Assembly: GCA_963713445.1 (NCBI GenBank)
Contig: CAVQMB010000002.1
Span: forward strand, 124,001-188,000
Origin: CAVQMB01 sp963713445
Lineage (GTDB): Bacteria > Pseudomonadota > Gammaproteobacteria > Competibacterales > Competibacteraceae
DNA: 64,000 bases
Direction of reading: 5' to 3'
Notes under the pieces: model-generated
Database searches by the model: none
What the model was told of the DNA's origin: nothing
Seen by the model: the letters and a program-made list of their open reading frames with translations, nothing else
Part shown: piece after piece, positions 56,229 to 64,000 of the stretch
How the letters are laid out: each line of letters starts with the position of its first letter
Numbering within the stretch: position 1 is the first letter of the stretch
Translations under genes and position numbers: made by a program

Positions 56229-57287
56229 CTACTGGTGATCGACGTGCTTCACGTCCTGATAGCGATGGTAGATGTCGACTATCCCGTCCATGGCGTCGAA
56301 AAAGGCATCGACACAGACCGGGTCGAAAAATGAGCCGCTGCGCTCCTTGATGTATTCAAGCGTCACGTTCAGTGGCCACGATGGTTTGTAGGGTCGCGAC
56401 GACAGCAACGCATCGAACACATCGGCGATTGTGGCGATACGTGCCTCCAGCGGGATGGCGTCGCCCTTGAGGTTGCGTGGGTAGCCGGAACCGTCGAAGC
56501 GTTCATGATGATTGAGTGCTACCACAGCACCGACCTGGAGATATTTCGACGGCGAATCCTTGAGAATGCTGTAGCCAATATCGACATGGGTATTGATGAT
56601 CTTGCGTTCCTCGGGTGTCAGCGGCCCGGGTTTTAGCAAAATACTGTCAGGAATGCCGATCTTGCCGATATCATGCAGCGGCGCGGCCATCTCGATGACC
56701 CGGCGATAATCATCCGGCAGCCCCATGGCTTCCGCGATGAGGTAGCAATACTTGGCCATGCGCTGGACATGGCCGCCGGTGAAGACGTCACGGTATTCAC
56801 CCGCTTTAGCCAGATGCAGCAGCGAGTCGCGCTCACGCTGCTCGATGCCACGGACAGCCTCGGCAACCCGCTGTTCCAGCCAGCTGGAGCGGTCCTTTAT
56901 GATCTGCTGCTGCTCGCGCAGCTTCAGCAGGTTGCGGCAACGCGCCCGGAACTCGACATGGTCCAATGGCTTGGTTAGGAAGTCGGTGGCTCCCGCCTCC
57001 AGGGCCGCATAACGTGCCTTGCGATCCTCGACGATGGTTACCATTATCAGCGGCACGTCGTCGCAGCCCGGCAGTTTGCGGAACCAGCGTGTGAAGTCGA
57101 TGCCGTTCATGACCGGCATGCGGAGATCGGTGATCACCAGGTCACAACCACTGCCCTTGGCCCACTCCAACGCGTCGGTCGGATTGGTAAAACTGTGCAG
57201 CGTCGCTTCGGGTTCGACGGCGGTGACCAGTTGCCTCATGATCTTGAGGCTTGTGGACTGATCATCAAGTATGACGATATTAAACAT
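56229..57287 (-). CDS. rpfG: Response regulator RpfG-like, HD-GYP c-di-GMP phosphodiesterase
   Basis: A 352-residue regulator with an N-terminal receiver (phospho-Asp in LVITDLRMPVMNG) and a C-terminal HD-GYP domain. All HD-GYP elements are present: TGGHVQRMAKY, the HD in APLHDIGKIGIPD, HTHVDIGYS-type helix, and NHHERFDGSGYP. Signal relayed from RpfC would activate c-di-GMP breakdown. ATG 57287. It is the first gene of an rpfG-rpfC unit, as in Xanthomonas rpfGHC but without rpfH. Confidence 0.94.
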   Translation of the reverse strand: MFNIVILDDQSTSLKIMRQLVTAVEPEATLHSFTNPTDALEWAKGSGCDLVITDLRMPVMNGIDFTRWFRKLPGCDDVPLIMVTIVEDRKARYAALEAGATDFLTKPLDHVEFRARCRNLLKLREQQQIIKDRSSWLEQRVAEAVRGIEQRERDSLLHLAKAGEYRDVFTGGHVQRMAKYCYLIAEAMGLPDDYRRVIEMAAPLHDIGKIGIPDSILLKPGPLTPEERKIINTHVDIGYSILKDSPSKYLQVGAVVALNHHERFDGSGYPRNLKGDAIPLEARIATIADVFDALLSSRPYKPSWPLNVTLEYIKERSGSFFDPVCVDAFFDAMDGIVDIYHRYQDVKHVDHQ

Positions 57288-57380
57288 GACTACGCAGCTA
57301 ACCTACCGTAGCAGCTAATGCTTATACATTTTATTAATGATAACTCTATGTTAGGGGTTTTTCCTCCCCCGTGACTGTAT

Positions 57381-58064
57381 TCAACTGCTGCTGATGCGCA
57401 GGCCTGCTGCAATGGCGAATGGAGCCAGCACCAACGCCAACGCCAGTATGGCGCCAAGCAGTGCCAGTTGGCCGTCGTAAGGCAGGCCACTGGCGGCGGC
57501 TGCGACGCAGGCGGTGCCGAATATCAGGATAGGGACATACAGTGGCAATACCAGCAGGGTTAGCAGTACGCCCCCGCGGCGCAGGCTGACGGTCAGGGCA
57601 ACGCCGATGGCACCAATCAGGCTCAGGGCCGGGCTGCCCAGCAGCAGGCTGGCGAGCAGCGCGCCATAGGCATCGACGGGCAGCTGTAGCAGAATTCCGA
57701 GCACGGGGGCGATGACGATGAGCGGCAATCCCGTGACTAGCCAGTGGCCAAGCACTTTGGCCAAGACCAGAGCGCTCAGCGGCTGCGGCGTCAGCAGCAG
57801 TTGCTCCAGTGAGCCGTCCTCGAAATCGTCGCGGAACAGTCGCTCCATGCCCAGAAGTGTCGCCAGCAGAGCCGCAACCCAGATCACGCCGGGTGCGATC
57901 AGCGCCAGCGTTTTGGCTTCCGGCCCCACGCCGAGGGGGAACAAGGTAACCACGATGACGAAAAACACCAGCGGATTGAGCAACTCGCTGCGCCGGCGCA
58001 CGGCAAGCTGCAGGTCGCGCCCGAGCACGCCCAGCCAGGCGCGGGTCAGGCTGGTTTCGCCCAT
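57381..58064 (-). CDS. ccmB: Haem exporter permease CcmB
   Basis: A 227-residue membrane subunit of the CcmABCD complex that releases holo-CcmE in cytochrome c maturation. About six helices are visible. Family features are FLVIVVTLFPLGVGP-like sequence after the first cytoplasmic stretch, GVIWVAALLATLLGMERLF and DGSLEQLLL. ATG 58064 overlaps ccmA by one base. It is the last gene of the ccm operon in the window. Confidence 0.95.
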   Translation of the reverse strand: MGETSLTRAWLGVLGRDLQLAVRRRSELLNPLVFFVIVVTLFPLGVGPEAKTLALIAPGVIWVAALLATLLGMERLFRDDFEDGSLEQLLLTPQPLSALVLAKVLGHWLVTGLPLIVIAPVLGILLQLPVDAYGALLASLLLGSPALSLIGAIGVALTVSLRRGGVLLTLLVLPLYVPILIFGTACVAAAASGLPYDGQLALLGAILALALVLAPFAIAAGLRISSS

Positions 58065-58672
58065 TACAGCCGCAGCGTGGTGATGGCCGGCAGGGATACC
58101 GGCTGGTGGGAAGTCAGAATGACGGCGCCGCCGCTATCAACGTGGCGTTGCAGGTGGCGTTCTAGATGGCCGACACCTTGTCGATCGATGGCCGTGAAAG
58201 GTTCGTCCAGAATCCATAGCGGGGCGGTGCTCAGCCACAGTCGCGCCAGCGCCACGCGGCGGCGCTGGCCGGCGGACAAGCGGCCGACCGGCTGATCTTC
58301 GAAGTCAATCAGTCCCACGGCCCCCAGCGCCCATTCAGGATCACCGGCATGCCCTCCCAGGGCCCGGTAGAAATGAAGATTTTCGAGCGGCGTCAAATCG
58401 GCTTTGAGCGCCGGTTGATGGCCCAGGTAAAGCAACGCCCCGTAGAAATCGGGGCGGCACTCCCGGATGTTAGTGCCACGCCAGCAGACGCTGCCCGTGC
58501 GCGGTTCACTGAGACCGCACAGGATGCGTAGCAGACTCGTCTTGCCGGCACCGTTGGCACCTTCGATCTGCAACAATTGACCGCGCTTCACCGCGATGTC
58601 GAGTTCAGCGAATAACTGCCGTCCGGCGCGGATGCAGGTCAGCCCGTGGCCGGTCAGCAGCGGTTCGGTCAC
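58064..58672 (-). CDS. ccmA: Haem exporter ATPase CcmA
   Basis: A 202-residue ABC ATPase that powers release of haem-loaded CcmE. Walker A is GANGAGKTSLLRIL, the signature LSAGQRRRVALARL, and Walker B LWILDEPFTAID. GTG 58672 overlaps the ccmI stop. Placing ccmAB after ccmI, not at the operon head, differs from E. coli ccmABCDEFGH. Confidence 0.96.
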   Translation of the reverse strand: MTEPLLTGHGLTCIRAGRQLFAELDIAVKRGQLLQIEGANGAGKTSLLRILCGLSEPRTGSVCWRGTNIRECRPDFYGALLYLGHQPALKADLTPLENLHFYRALGGHAGDPEWALGAVGLIDFEDQPVGRLSAGQRRRVALARLWLSTAPLWILDEPFTAIDRQGVGHLERHLQRHVDSGGAVILTSHQPVSLPAITTLRL

Positions 58673-59958
58673 TGCACGACCCGGTTGACGGTCAGTGCAA
58701 CCGATTGTGCGCCATCGCTCAGAGTGAGCGGTTGCCCGGCGGCTTCCAGATCACCCGGTTTGGGCAACGCACCGCCGGATTTGGAGATGCGGGCGCCGAC
58801 CACGACGCGATGATACTTCGAGAGCTTGAGCGCGGGCAGCATGGCCTTGCTATCGTCCAGGACCACTGATACCGGGAAGTCGGCCGCTTTCTGGCGCACT
58901 GCCGCCAGCGGCATTGGGGGACCTTTGGCCGCTTTGGCGTAGATGAACAGCGTGGCGTCTGGCGACAGCTTTGTTCGCAGCTTGGGATCGAGCCTGACCG
59001 TGACGTCGATACGTGGCCCGTTGCCCGTTGTCGGTACCGGTTTCTGCTGCTCTGCGGTAGTCGCGCTGGCCAGGCGTTGCCGGGCCTGGGCAATGGTCTT
59101 CTTAAGTAAACCGGCTGATTTGCTGCCCGCGGGTAGCAACGCAACCAGTTTCTGCCAGGCGTTGATAGCCAGCTGGTACTGATTGTTGTTGAAAGCGCCG
59201 AAACCCAGCAGCATCAGCGCCTTCTGCTGGTGCGGATCGGCTTGCAGCACACCGTTAAGGAGGTTTTCACTGGCGTCCGTCAGCTTGCCTTTGTTCGCCA
59301 TGATGTCAGCGTAGGCATAGGCCAGCTGAACATCCGTGCGTTTAGGAACGAGGTCGTGGGCTCGCTTAAGCACGTCCTGCGCAGCCTTGGGGGCCTGCAG
59401 CTGGAGCAGGGCGACACCGAGTAGAAACAGGCTGTCCGGATTGTTTTCGTCTTCGCGCAGCACCTGTGCCTGCAGTACCCGCGTAAAGTTGGGCAGATCT
59501 TTTTGGGCTGCCTTTGGCAGAGTGCCGGGATTAAACAGCGCCAGCCGCACCGTGTCGGCCAATCGGCTCTGGGTTTGCTGCCAGTTCTCAACCGGGCCGC
59601 GGTAAATGCCCCAGTAATAGTAGCTACCCGTCAGTCCCACGACCAATAGGGTGATGCCGGTGGCGAGCAGCCGGCCGTTGCCGCTGCGGCGGCCATCAGC
59701 AGAGGTGTCCGGAACGTCGTCCAGCAACGTGCGCTCCAACTCGGCGCGCATCGCCTGGTATTGATCCTGTTCAATCTTGCCGTCGGCCAGATCCTGGTCC
59801 AGCTCCGTCAGCCGCTCCTGGAACAACCGGGTGTTGACCCGATCTCGATAGCGTTCGCCATCACTCGCCGCTTGTTCACGTCCCAACCACAGTGGAAACA
59901 GTACGGCAGCAGCGACCAGCGCCACCATAGCGGTGGCGATCAGCCAGAATTCTATCAT
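58669..59958 (-). CDS. ccmI: c-type cytochrome biogenesis protein CcmI
   Basis: A 429-residue protein that holds apocytochrome for haem attachment. Two membrane segments (about 3-25 and 95-115) flank a coiled region (LFQERLTELDQDLADGKIEQ). A periplasmic TPR region follows (about 150-285), then a C-terminal domain with IDVTVRLDPKLRTKL. ATG 59958 overlaps ccmH. E. coli carries this part as the C-terminal half of CcmH. Confidence 0.93.
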   Translation of the reverse strand: MIEFWLIATAMVALVAAAVLFPLWLGREQAASDGERYRDRVNTRLFQERLTELDQDLADGKIEQDQYQAMRAELERTLLDDVPDTSADGRRSGNGRLLATGITLLVVGLTGSYYYWGIYRGPVENWQQTQSRLADTVRLALFNPGTLPKAAQKDLPNFTRVLQAQVLREDENNPDSLFLLGVALLQLQAPKAAQDVLKRAHDLVPKRTDVQLAYAYADIMANKGKLTDASENLLNGVLQADPHQQKALMLLGFGAFNNNQYQLAINAWQKLVALLPAGSKSAGLLKKTIAQARQRLASATTAEQQKPVPTTGNGPRIDVTVRLDPKLRTKLSPDATLFIYAKAAKGPPMPLAAVRQKAADFPVSVVLDDSKAMLPALKLSKYHRVVVGARISKSGGALPKPGDLEAAGQPLTLSDGAQSVALTVNRVVQ

Positions 59959-60521
59959 TGTGTGTTCTCGCCGTTACTATTCAGCAGTGCCTGGAGCCGA
60001 TTGCGTTCACTGTCGGATAGCGGGCTGGACCGGGTTCGGCTGCGGCGGCGCACCCAGACGCCGACCAGCAGGGCGGTCACCGCGACGCCGGCGAATGGTC
60101 CGAACCACAGTGGCCACGTAAGAGGTTCTACCGGGGGGTTATACAGAATGAACGTGCCGTAGCGCTGTACCATGAAATGCTTGATCTGTTGGTTGCTCTT
60201 ACCTGCCAGCAGCAGTTGGCGGACCTTGTGTCGCAGGTCCGCGGCCAGCGGTGCGTCGGAATTGGCGATGTTGGTATTCTGGCACTTGGGGCACCGCAGC
60301 TCGTCGGTCAGCTGCCGGTAGCGTTGCGCCAGAATCGGGTTAGGGAAGTGCACCGGGTCGATCGCCGCATGGGCCAGTCCGCCGGGCAGCAACAACGCCA
60401 GCAGTAGCAGGAACAGCCAATTCGGTCGTCGCCGGGAATGGGTTCGGGGTATGGCTTGCCGCTTTCCGACGGGAACTGGCAAACCGGTTCCAGGATAATT
60501 CCAGCTAACACGAACAACCAT
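59955..60521 (-). CDS. ccmH: c-type cytochrome biogenesis protein CcmH (CcmL type)
   Basis: A thiol-disulfide protein that keeps the apocytochrome CxxCH motif reduced. The family motif LRCPKCQN holds Cys77 and Cys80. A signal-like helix (about 33-52) precedes it and a membrane anchor follows (about 135-157). The N-terminus is about 20-30 residues longer than usual, so a later start is possible. 188 residues from ATG 60521. Confidence 0.94.
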   Translation of the reverse strand: MVVRVSWNYPGTGLPVPVGKRQAIPRTHSRRRPNWLFLLLLALLLPGGLAHAAIDPVHFPNPILAQRYRQLTDELRCPKCQNTNIANSDAPLAADLRHKVRQLLLAGKSNQQIKHFMVQRYGTFILYNPPVEPLTWPLWFGPFAGVAVTALLVGVWVRRRSRTRSSPLSDSERNRLQALLNSNGENTQ

Positions 60522-61069
60522 CAGCTACGGCTCTTGAGTTGCTTGATACGGGGCACGAATTCGGATTTCCATGACCGGGCATCGAGGGCGCCGACGTGGC
60601 GATAGCGGATCACCCCATGGGTATCCAGCAGGAAGGTCTCGGGTGCGCCGTAGACGCCCAGGTTCAGTCCCAGCTGGCCGGAGCTGTCCTCGATGGTGAG
60701 TTGATAGGGATTACCGAGCGTTGCCAACCAGGCCTGGGCTTTCTGTGGACTGTCCTTATAGTTGATCCCGTAGATGATGACCCCCTGTTTTTTTAGGGTG
60801 CGCAAGAATGCATGCTCGGCTCTGCAGGTCGGACACCAGGTGGCCCACACGTTGAGCAGCGCCACCTTGCCTTCCAGGTCGTGGGCAGTAATCTTTTTCT
60901 GGGGATCGCCCAGCAGCGGCTCGCTGAAGTTGGGCAGCGGGTGGTTGACCAGCGCTGAGGGTAGTAACCGCGGATTCTGGCCAAGACCGCCCCAAAGCAC
61001 CGCCAGCAACGCGCCAAAGACGAGCAGCGGCAGCGCTAGCAGCAGCGTCAGTCTAGACGCGCGCGACAT
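60521..61069 (-). CDS. ccmG: Thiol:disulfide interchange protein CcmG/DsbE
   Basis: A membrane-anchored thioredoxin that reduces apocytochrome or CcmH. An N-terminal helix (about 5-28) is followed by a thioredoxin fold with NVWATWCPTCRAEH (Cys79, Cys82), GINYKDSPQKAQAWL and the cis-proline GVYGAPETFLLD. ATG 61069 is preferred to GTG 61075. It overlaps ccmF. Confidence 0.95.
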   Translation of the reverse strand: MSRASRLTLLLALPLLVFGALLAVLWGGLGQNPRLLPSALVNHPLPNFSEPLLGDPQKKITAHDLEGKVALLNVWATWCPTCRAEHAFLRTLKKQGVIIYGINYKDSPQKAQAWLATLGNPYQLTIEDSSGQLGLNLGVYGAPETFLLDTHGVIRYRHVGALDARSWKSEFVPRIKQLKSRS

Positions 61070-63038
61070 TGGCACCCTCGGGCAGCACCGCCCGCTTGCG
61101 GCGGGCCATGCGGTACCGTGGATCGCTCAGCGCCAGACCCCCACCCAACGCCATGATCAGGCCGCCCAGCCACAGCCAGCGTACAAACGGCTTGTACTGG
61201 ATCCTCACTCCCCAACTGCCGCCGTCATCAAGGGGTTCCCCCATGGCGATGTACAAGTCGTGCAGTAGCCCGGGCGAGAGTGCAACCTCCGTCGTGGTCG
61301 TCTGCCGATCCGGATAGAAGCGCTTCTCCGGGTACAACACGGTAACCAGCTGGCCCTTGTGGTTAAGCACTTCGAAGGTGCCGCGGGTAGCCGAATAATT
61401 CGGACCATCGGCCGGCTCCAGACTGTCCAGCTTGAACTGGTAGGGGCCGACCTCGACGCTGTCACCCACCTTCATTCGCAGGTTGCGCTCGATGCTGTAG
61501 TAACTGGTTATGGCGAGTCCGGTAACCGTGACCACCAGGCCCAGATGAGCCAACACCATACCTTTGTAGTGCCGCGGCAGATGCCACGCAGCCCAAAGCG
61601 GACGACGCTTGTTGCGCAACCGCTCACGTACGTCCAGCAGCTCGGTGAACACCACCCACAGTACCAGGCTCAGTGACAGCGCCACCAGGGCATGGAAGGT
61701 GGGCAGGACGAACAGGCTGATAGCCAGTCCCAGAGCAATGCTGACCACGGCCCAGGGGAACAGTCGGCGTAGCAGGCTGCGACCGTTGTGCTGCTTCCAG
61801 CGCAGCAGCGGCCCCACCCCTAGCGCTGCCACCAGAGTCAGTGCCAGCGGTACGAACAACGCATTGAAGTAGGGCGGGCCCACGGAAATCTTGCCCAGGT
61901 TTAGCACTTCCGCCAGTAATGGGAACAAGGTGCCGGTGAATACCACCAGGCAGCCGCCCACTAGCAGCAGGTTGTTGAGCAACAGGCCGCTTTCCCGGGA
62001 CAGCAGCGTGAACTTGGCCTCGCTTCGGATCAGGTGAGCCCGCAGGATCAGCACCACCAGTGCGCTGCCGGTGAGCAGGCCCAGTAGCATCAGCATGAAC
62101 AGACCGCGGCGCGGATCCACGGCAAAGGCATGGACCGAGGTCAACACACCGGAACGGACCAGGAAGGTGCCCAGTAGGCTGAGCGAGAACGTGGCTATGG
62201 CCAGCAACACGGTCCAGGCCCGGAAGGCGCCCCGCTTTTCGGTCGCCGCCAGCGAATGAATTAGCGCCGTACCGGCTAGCCAGGGCATGAGCGAGGCGTT
62301 TTCCACCGGATCCCAGAACCACCAGCCGCCCCAGCCCAGTTCGTAGTACGACCACCAACTGCCGAGCGCGATGCCAACCGTCAGAAAACACCATGCGGCG
62401 ATGGTCCAAGGCCGCGACCAGCGCGCCCAGGCACTGTCAAGCCGGCCGGACAACAGCGCCCCGATAACAAAGGCAAAGGCTACCGAGAAGCCGACGTAAC
62501 CCATGTACAACATCGGCGGGTGACCGATCAGCCCGATATCCTGCAGCAGCGGATTGAGGTCGTTGCCCTGCATCGGGAAATCCGGCAGCAGTCGTGCAAA
62601 CGGGTTGGAAGTGAATTGCATGAAGACTAGGAAGCTGGTGCTGATCACGCCCATGACCCCCAGCACCCGGGCCAGCAGCGGGCGCGGCAGCGAGCGGCTG
62701 AACAGCGCGACCGCCACGGTCCAGGCACTGAGGATCATGATCCACAACAGGATAGAGCCTTCGTGACCGCCCCAGATGGCGGTTACCCGATACCATATCG
62801 GCAGAGTGGTGTTGGAGTTTTCTGCGACGTAGGCGACCGAGAAGTTGTTGTTGATGAAAGCCACCGCCAGGCAGATGAAGGCGAGGCCGACCAGCAAAAA
62901 CTGGACGATGGCGAGCGGCCGGGCCGTTTCCATCATCCTTACGTTGCCGCGGGCTGCGCCTACCATCGGCAGTACGGCTAGCAGGATGGCGCTGGCGAGT
63001 GCCAGGATGACTGCGAGTTGTCCGATATCAGGAGCCAT
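61053..63038 (-). CDS. ccmF: Haem lyase subunit CcmF
   Basis: The 661-residue multi-helix haem lyase that attaches haem to apocytochrome c. The tryptophan-rich WWD signature is GWGGWWFWDPVENASLMPWL, with conserved histidines near GHEGSILLW and MQGNDLNPLLQDIGLIGHPP. ATG 63038 is preferred to TTG 63044. Intact. Confidence 0.97.
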   Translation of the reverse strand: MAPDIGQLAVILALASAILLAVLPMVGAARGNVRMMETARPLAIVQFLLVGLAFICLAVAFINNNFSVAYVAENSNTTLPIWYRVTAIWGGHEGSILLWIMILSAWTVAVALFSRSLPRPLLARVLGVMGVISTSFLVFMQFTSNPFARLLPDFPMQGNDLNPLLQDIGLIGHPPMLYMGYVGFSVAFAFVIGALLSGRLDSAWARWSRPWTIAAWCFLTVGIALGSWWSYYELGWGGWWFWDPVENASLMPWLAGTALIHSLAATEKRGAFRAWTVLLAIATFSLSLLGTFLVRSGVLTSVHAFAVDPRRGLFMLMLLGLLTGSALVVLILRAHLIRSEAKFTLLSRESGLLLNNLLLVGGCLVVFTGTLFPLLAEVLNLGKISVGPPYFNALFVPLALTLVAALGVGPLLRWKQHNGRSLLRRLFPWAVVSIALGLAISLFVLPTFHALVALSLSLVLWVVFTELLDVRERLRNKRRPLWAAWHLPRHYKGMVLAHLGLVVTVTGLAITSYYSIERNLRMKVGDSVEVGPYQFKLDSLEPADGPNYSATRGTFEVLNHKGQLVTVLYPEKRFYPDRQTTTTEVALSPGLLHDLYIAMGEPLDDGGSWGVRIQYKPFVRWLWLGGLIMALGGGLALSDPRYRMARRKRAVLPEGANVARV

Positions 63039-63049
63039 GGTCAAGTCGG

Positions 63050-63499
63050 TCAGTTGGTGCGGGCGAGATGCGGCATGCCGGCCTTCTTGAGGCTGGCGGC
63101 GACCTCAGGGGGCATGTATTTGGAATCGTGCTTGGCCAGTACCTGCTGTGCCATGACTAGGCCGCCGGACTCCAGTTTGCCGCGCGCGATGATGCCCTGG
63201 CCGGCCCGGAACAGGTCCGGCAGGATGCCATCGTAGTGCACGGTGACAGTGGATTTGTTGTCAGTCAGTTTGAAACTGACCTTGAGGCTGTTGGGGTCAT
63301 GCTCGATGCTGCCCGGTACCACCAGGCCACCGACCCGTATGGTCCGTCCCAGCGGGGCGCGACCGGCAGCGATCTGGCTGGGTGCATAGAACAGGTTGAT
63401 ATTCCGGCGCAGGGCGTAGACCGTCAGGCTGACGGCCGTGCCCACACCGACCAGAATAACCATCACCAGCAGCAGCCGGCGGCGGCGGACCGGAGTCAT
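63050..63499 (-). CDS. ccmE: Haem chaperone CcmE
   Basis: Carries haem covalently on a histidine. The 149-residue protein has one membrane anchor (about 9-29), a beta-barrel with VSFKLTDNKSTVTVHYDG, and the haem-binding His124 in LAKHDSKYMPPEV. ATG 63499 overlaps ccmD. Confidence 0.97.
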   Translation of the reverse strand: MTPVRRRRLLLVMVILVGVGTAVSLTVYALRRNINLFYAPSQIAAGRAPLGRTIRVGGLVVPGSIEHDPNSLKVSFKLTDNKSTVTVHYDGILPDLFRAGQGIIARGKLESGGLVMAQQVLAKHDSKYMPPEVAASLKKAGMPHLARTN

Positions 63500-63690
63500 G
63501 GATTGTTGTTCTCCGCGGTGCGGGCGGCGCGTTGCTCGCGGCGGGCGAGGGCGCGCTGCAGTTTACGATGACGCAGTACCGGTGCCAGCATCACCGCTGC
63601 CAGTACCACAAATGTGATGCCATAGGCCGGCCAGACGAACCGGGCGTAGCCGCCCATGGCAAAAAAAGCGGACCAACTGGAAAAGCTCAT
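63496..63690 (-). CDS. ccmD: Haem exporter protein CcmD
   Basis: A 64-residue single-helix protein needed to release CcmE from CcmABC. It has the family start FAMGGYARFVWPAYG, one membrane helix and a basic tail (RALARREQRAARTAE). ATG 63690 overlaps the ccmC stop. Confidence 0.93.
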   Translation of the reverse strand: MSFSSWSAFFAMGGYARFVWPAYGITFVVLAAVMLAPVLRHRKLQRALARREQRAARTAENNNP

Positions 63691-64000
63691 AGCAGGTTCC
63701 GATGGGGATCGAGACGGCTCGCCAGTACGTCGTTGCGGGCCCGCATCAGTACGTTGCTGGCTGCCAGTAAGGCATAGCCGAACAGCATCAGCAGGAGTGG
63801 CCACAGCATACTGAGAGCAATGGACGGCTTACCGAACTTGAAGATGGTCGCGCCCTGATGAAGGGTGTACCACCAGTCCACTGAGTAGTGGATGATGGGG
63901 ATGTTGATCACGCCCACAATGGCCAGCAGGCCCGCCGCGCGGGCCGCCGTCTCATGGTCGTCGAAGGCTTCCTGCAGCCCCATGTAGCCGAGATATAGAA
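63687..64000 (-). CDS. ccmC: Haem transporter CcmC (partial, 5' end outside window)
   Basis: The C-terminal 104 or so residues of CcmC, which loads haem onto CcmE. They include YLGYMGLQEAFDD, NIPIIHYSVDWWYTLHQGAT with a haem-ligand histidine, and a final helix and RLDPHRNLL tail. The frame is open to the window edge; the WWD region and start lie beyond it. Confidence 0.95.
   Translation of the reverse strand, partial: LYLGYMGLQEAFDDHETAARAAGLLAIVGVINIPIIHYSVDWWYTLHQGATIFKFGKPSIALSMLWPLLLMLFGYALLAASNVLMRARNDVLASRLDPHRNLL

Noticed and set aside
1..64000. Mobile elements, CRISPR arrays, rRNA or phage genes
   Set aside because: No transposase or integrase motif, no direct repeat arrays and no attachment site beside the tRNA were found; the only RNA gene seen is tRNA-Leu.

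Overview
The window reads as chromosomal DNA of a high-GC gammaproteobacterium with methylotrophic traits. The case for this is a lanthanide-type XoxF methanol dehydrogenase with XoxJ and a XoxG-like cytochrome, a squalene-to-hopanoid operon, a complete System I cytochrome c maturation operon, EF-P with its lysyl-ligase EpmA, and an RpfF/RpfC/RpfG signalling set. I cannot name a genus from this alone. No IS element, phage gene, CRISPR array or rRNA was seen.

Layout. 0-4 kb: squalene synthase-like gene, squalene-hopene cyclase and an HpnG-like nucleosidase (hopanoid operon). 4-9.8 kb: a frameshifted S/N-oxide reductase, small ORFs, a GlgC lacking its C-terminal domain, a GcvT fragment and an Old Yellow Enzyme. 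9.9-17 kb: a multi-PAS/GAF HD-GYP protein broken by four frameshifts, a KaiC with two internal deletions, KaiB, a diguanylate cyclase and a PilU-like ATPase. 17-23.5 kb: a sigma-54 activator next to xoxF-xoxJ-xoxG. 23.6-31.3 kb: gamma-glutamyl metabolism genes (broken glutamine-synthetase-like gene, PuuD-like amidotransferase, GGT-like protein), an orphan ectoine synthase, a broken sulfite-oxidase-like protein, an exported protein and a broken PQQ-associated rhodanese-like protein. 31.3-39.5 kb: a peptide ABC transporter operon headed by a proline iminopeptidase gene, with both ATPase genes frameshifted, then an aldehyde dehydrogenase. 39.7-42.6 kb: tRNA-Leu(CAA), queA, efp, epmA. 42.7-52.6 kb: an 11-gene group 3b type NAD(P)-linked [NiFe] hydrogenase operon with structural genes, a cNMP-binding protein, a protease, a short HypA-like protein and hypFCDE. 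52.8-57.3 kb: rpfF facing rpfG-rpfC. 57.4-64 kb: ccmC(partial)-D-E-F-G-H-I-A-B on the minus strand.

How the parts fit. XoxF oxidises methanol in the periplasm and passes electrons to the cytochrome, whose haems need the Ccm machinery. The hydrogenase would exchange electrons between H2 and NAD(P)H. The Rpf set would convert a diffusible fatty-acid signal into c-di-GMP breakdown, while the diguanylate cyclase makes c-di-GMP. Four CRP/FNR-like palindromes lie upstream of the oxide reductase, glgC, the HD-GYP gene and the hydrogenase operon, which suggests redox or oxygen control.

About 17 single-base frameshifts fall between about 5.7 and 34.4 kb, and none was found in the roughly 30 kb after that. 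This looks like local gene decay or a local sequence-quality problem. The window alone cannot decide between them.
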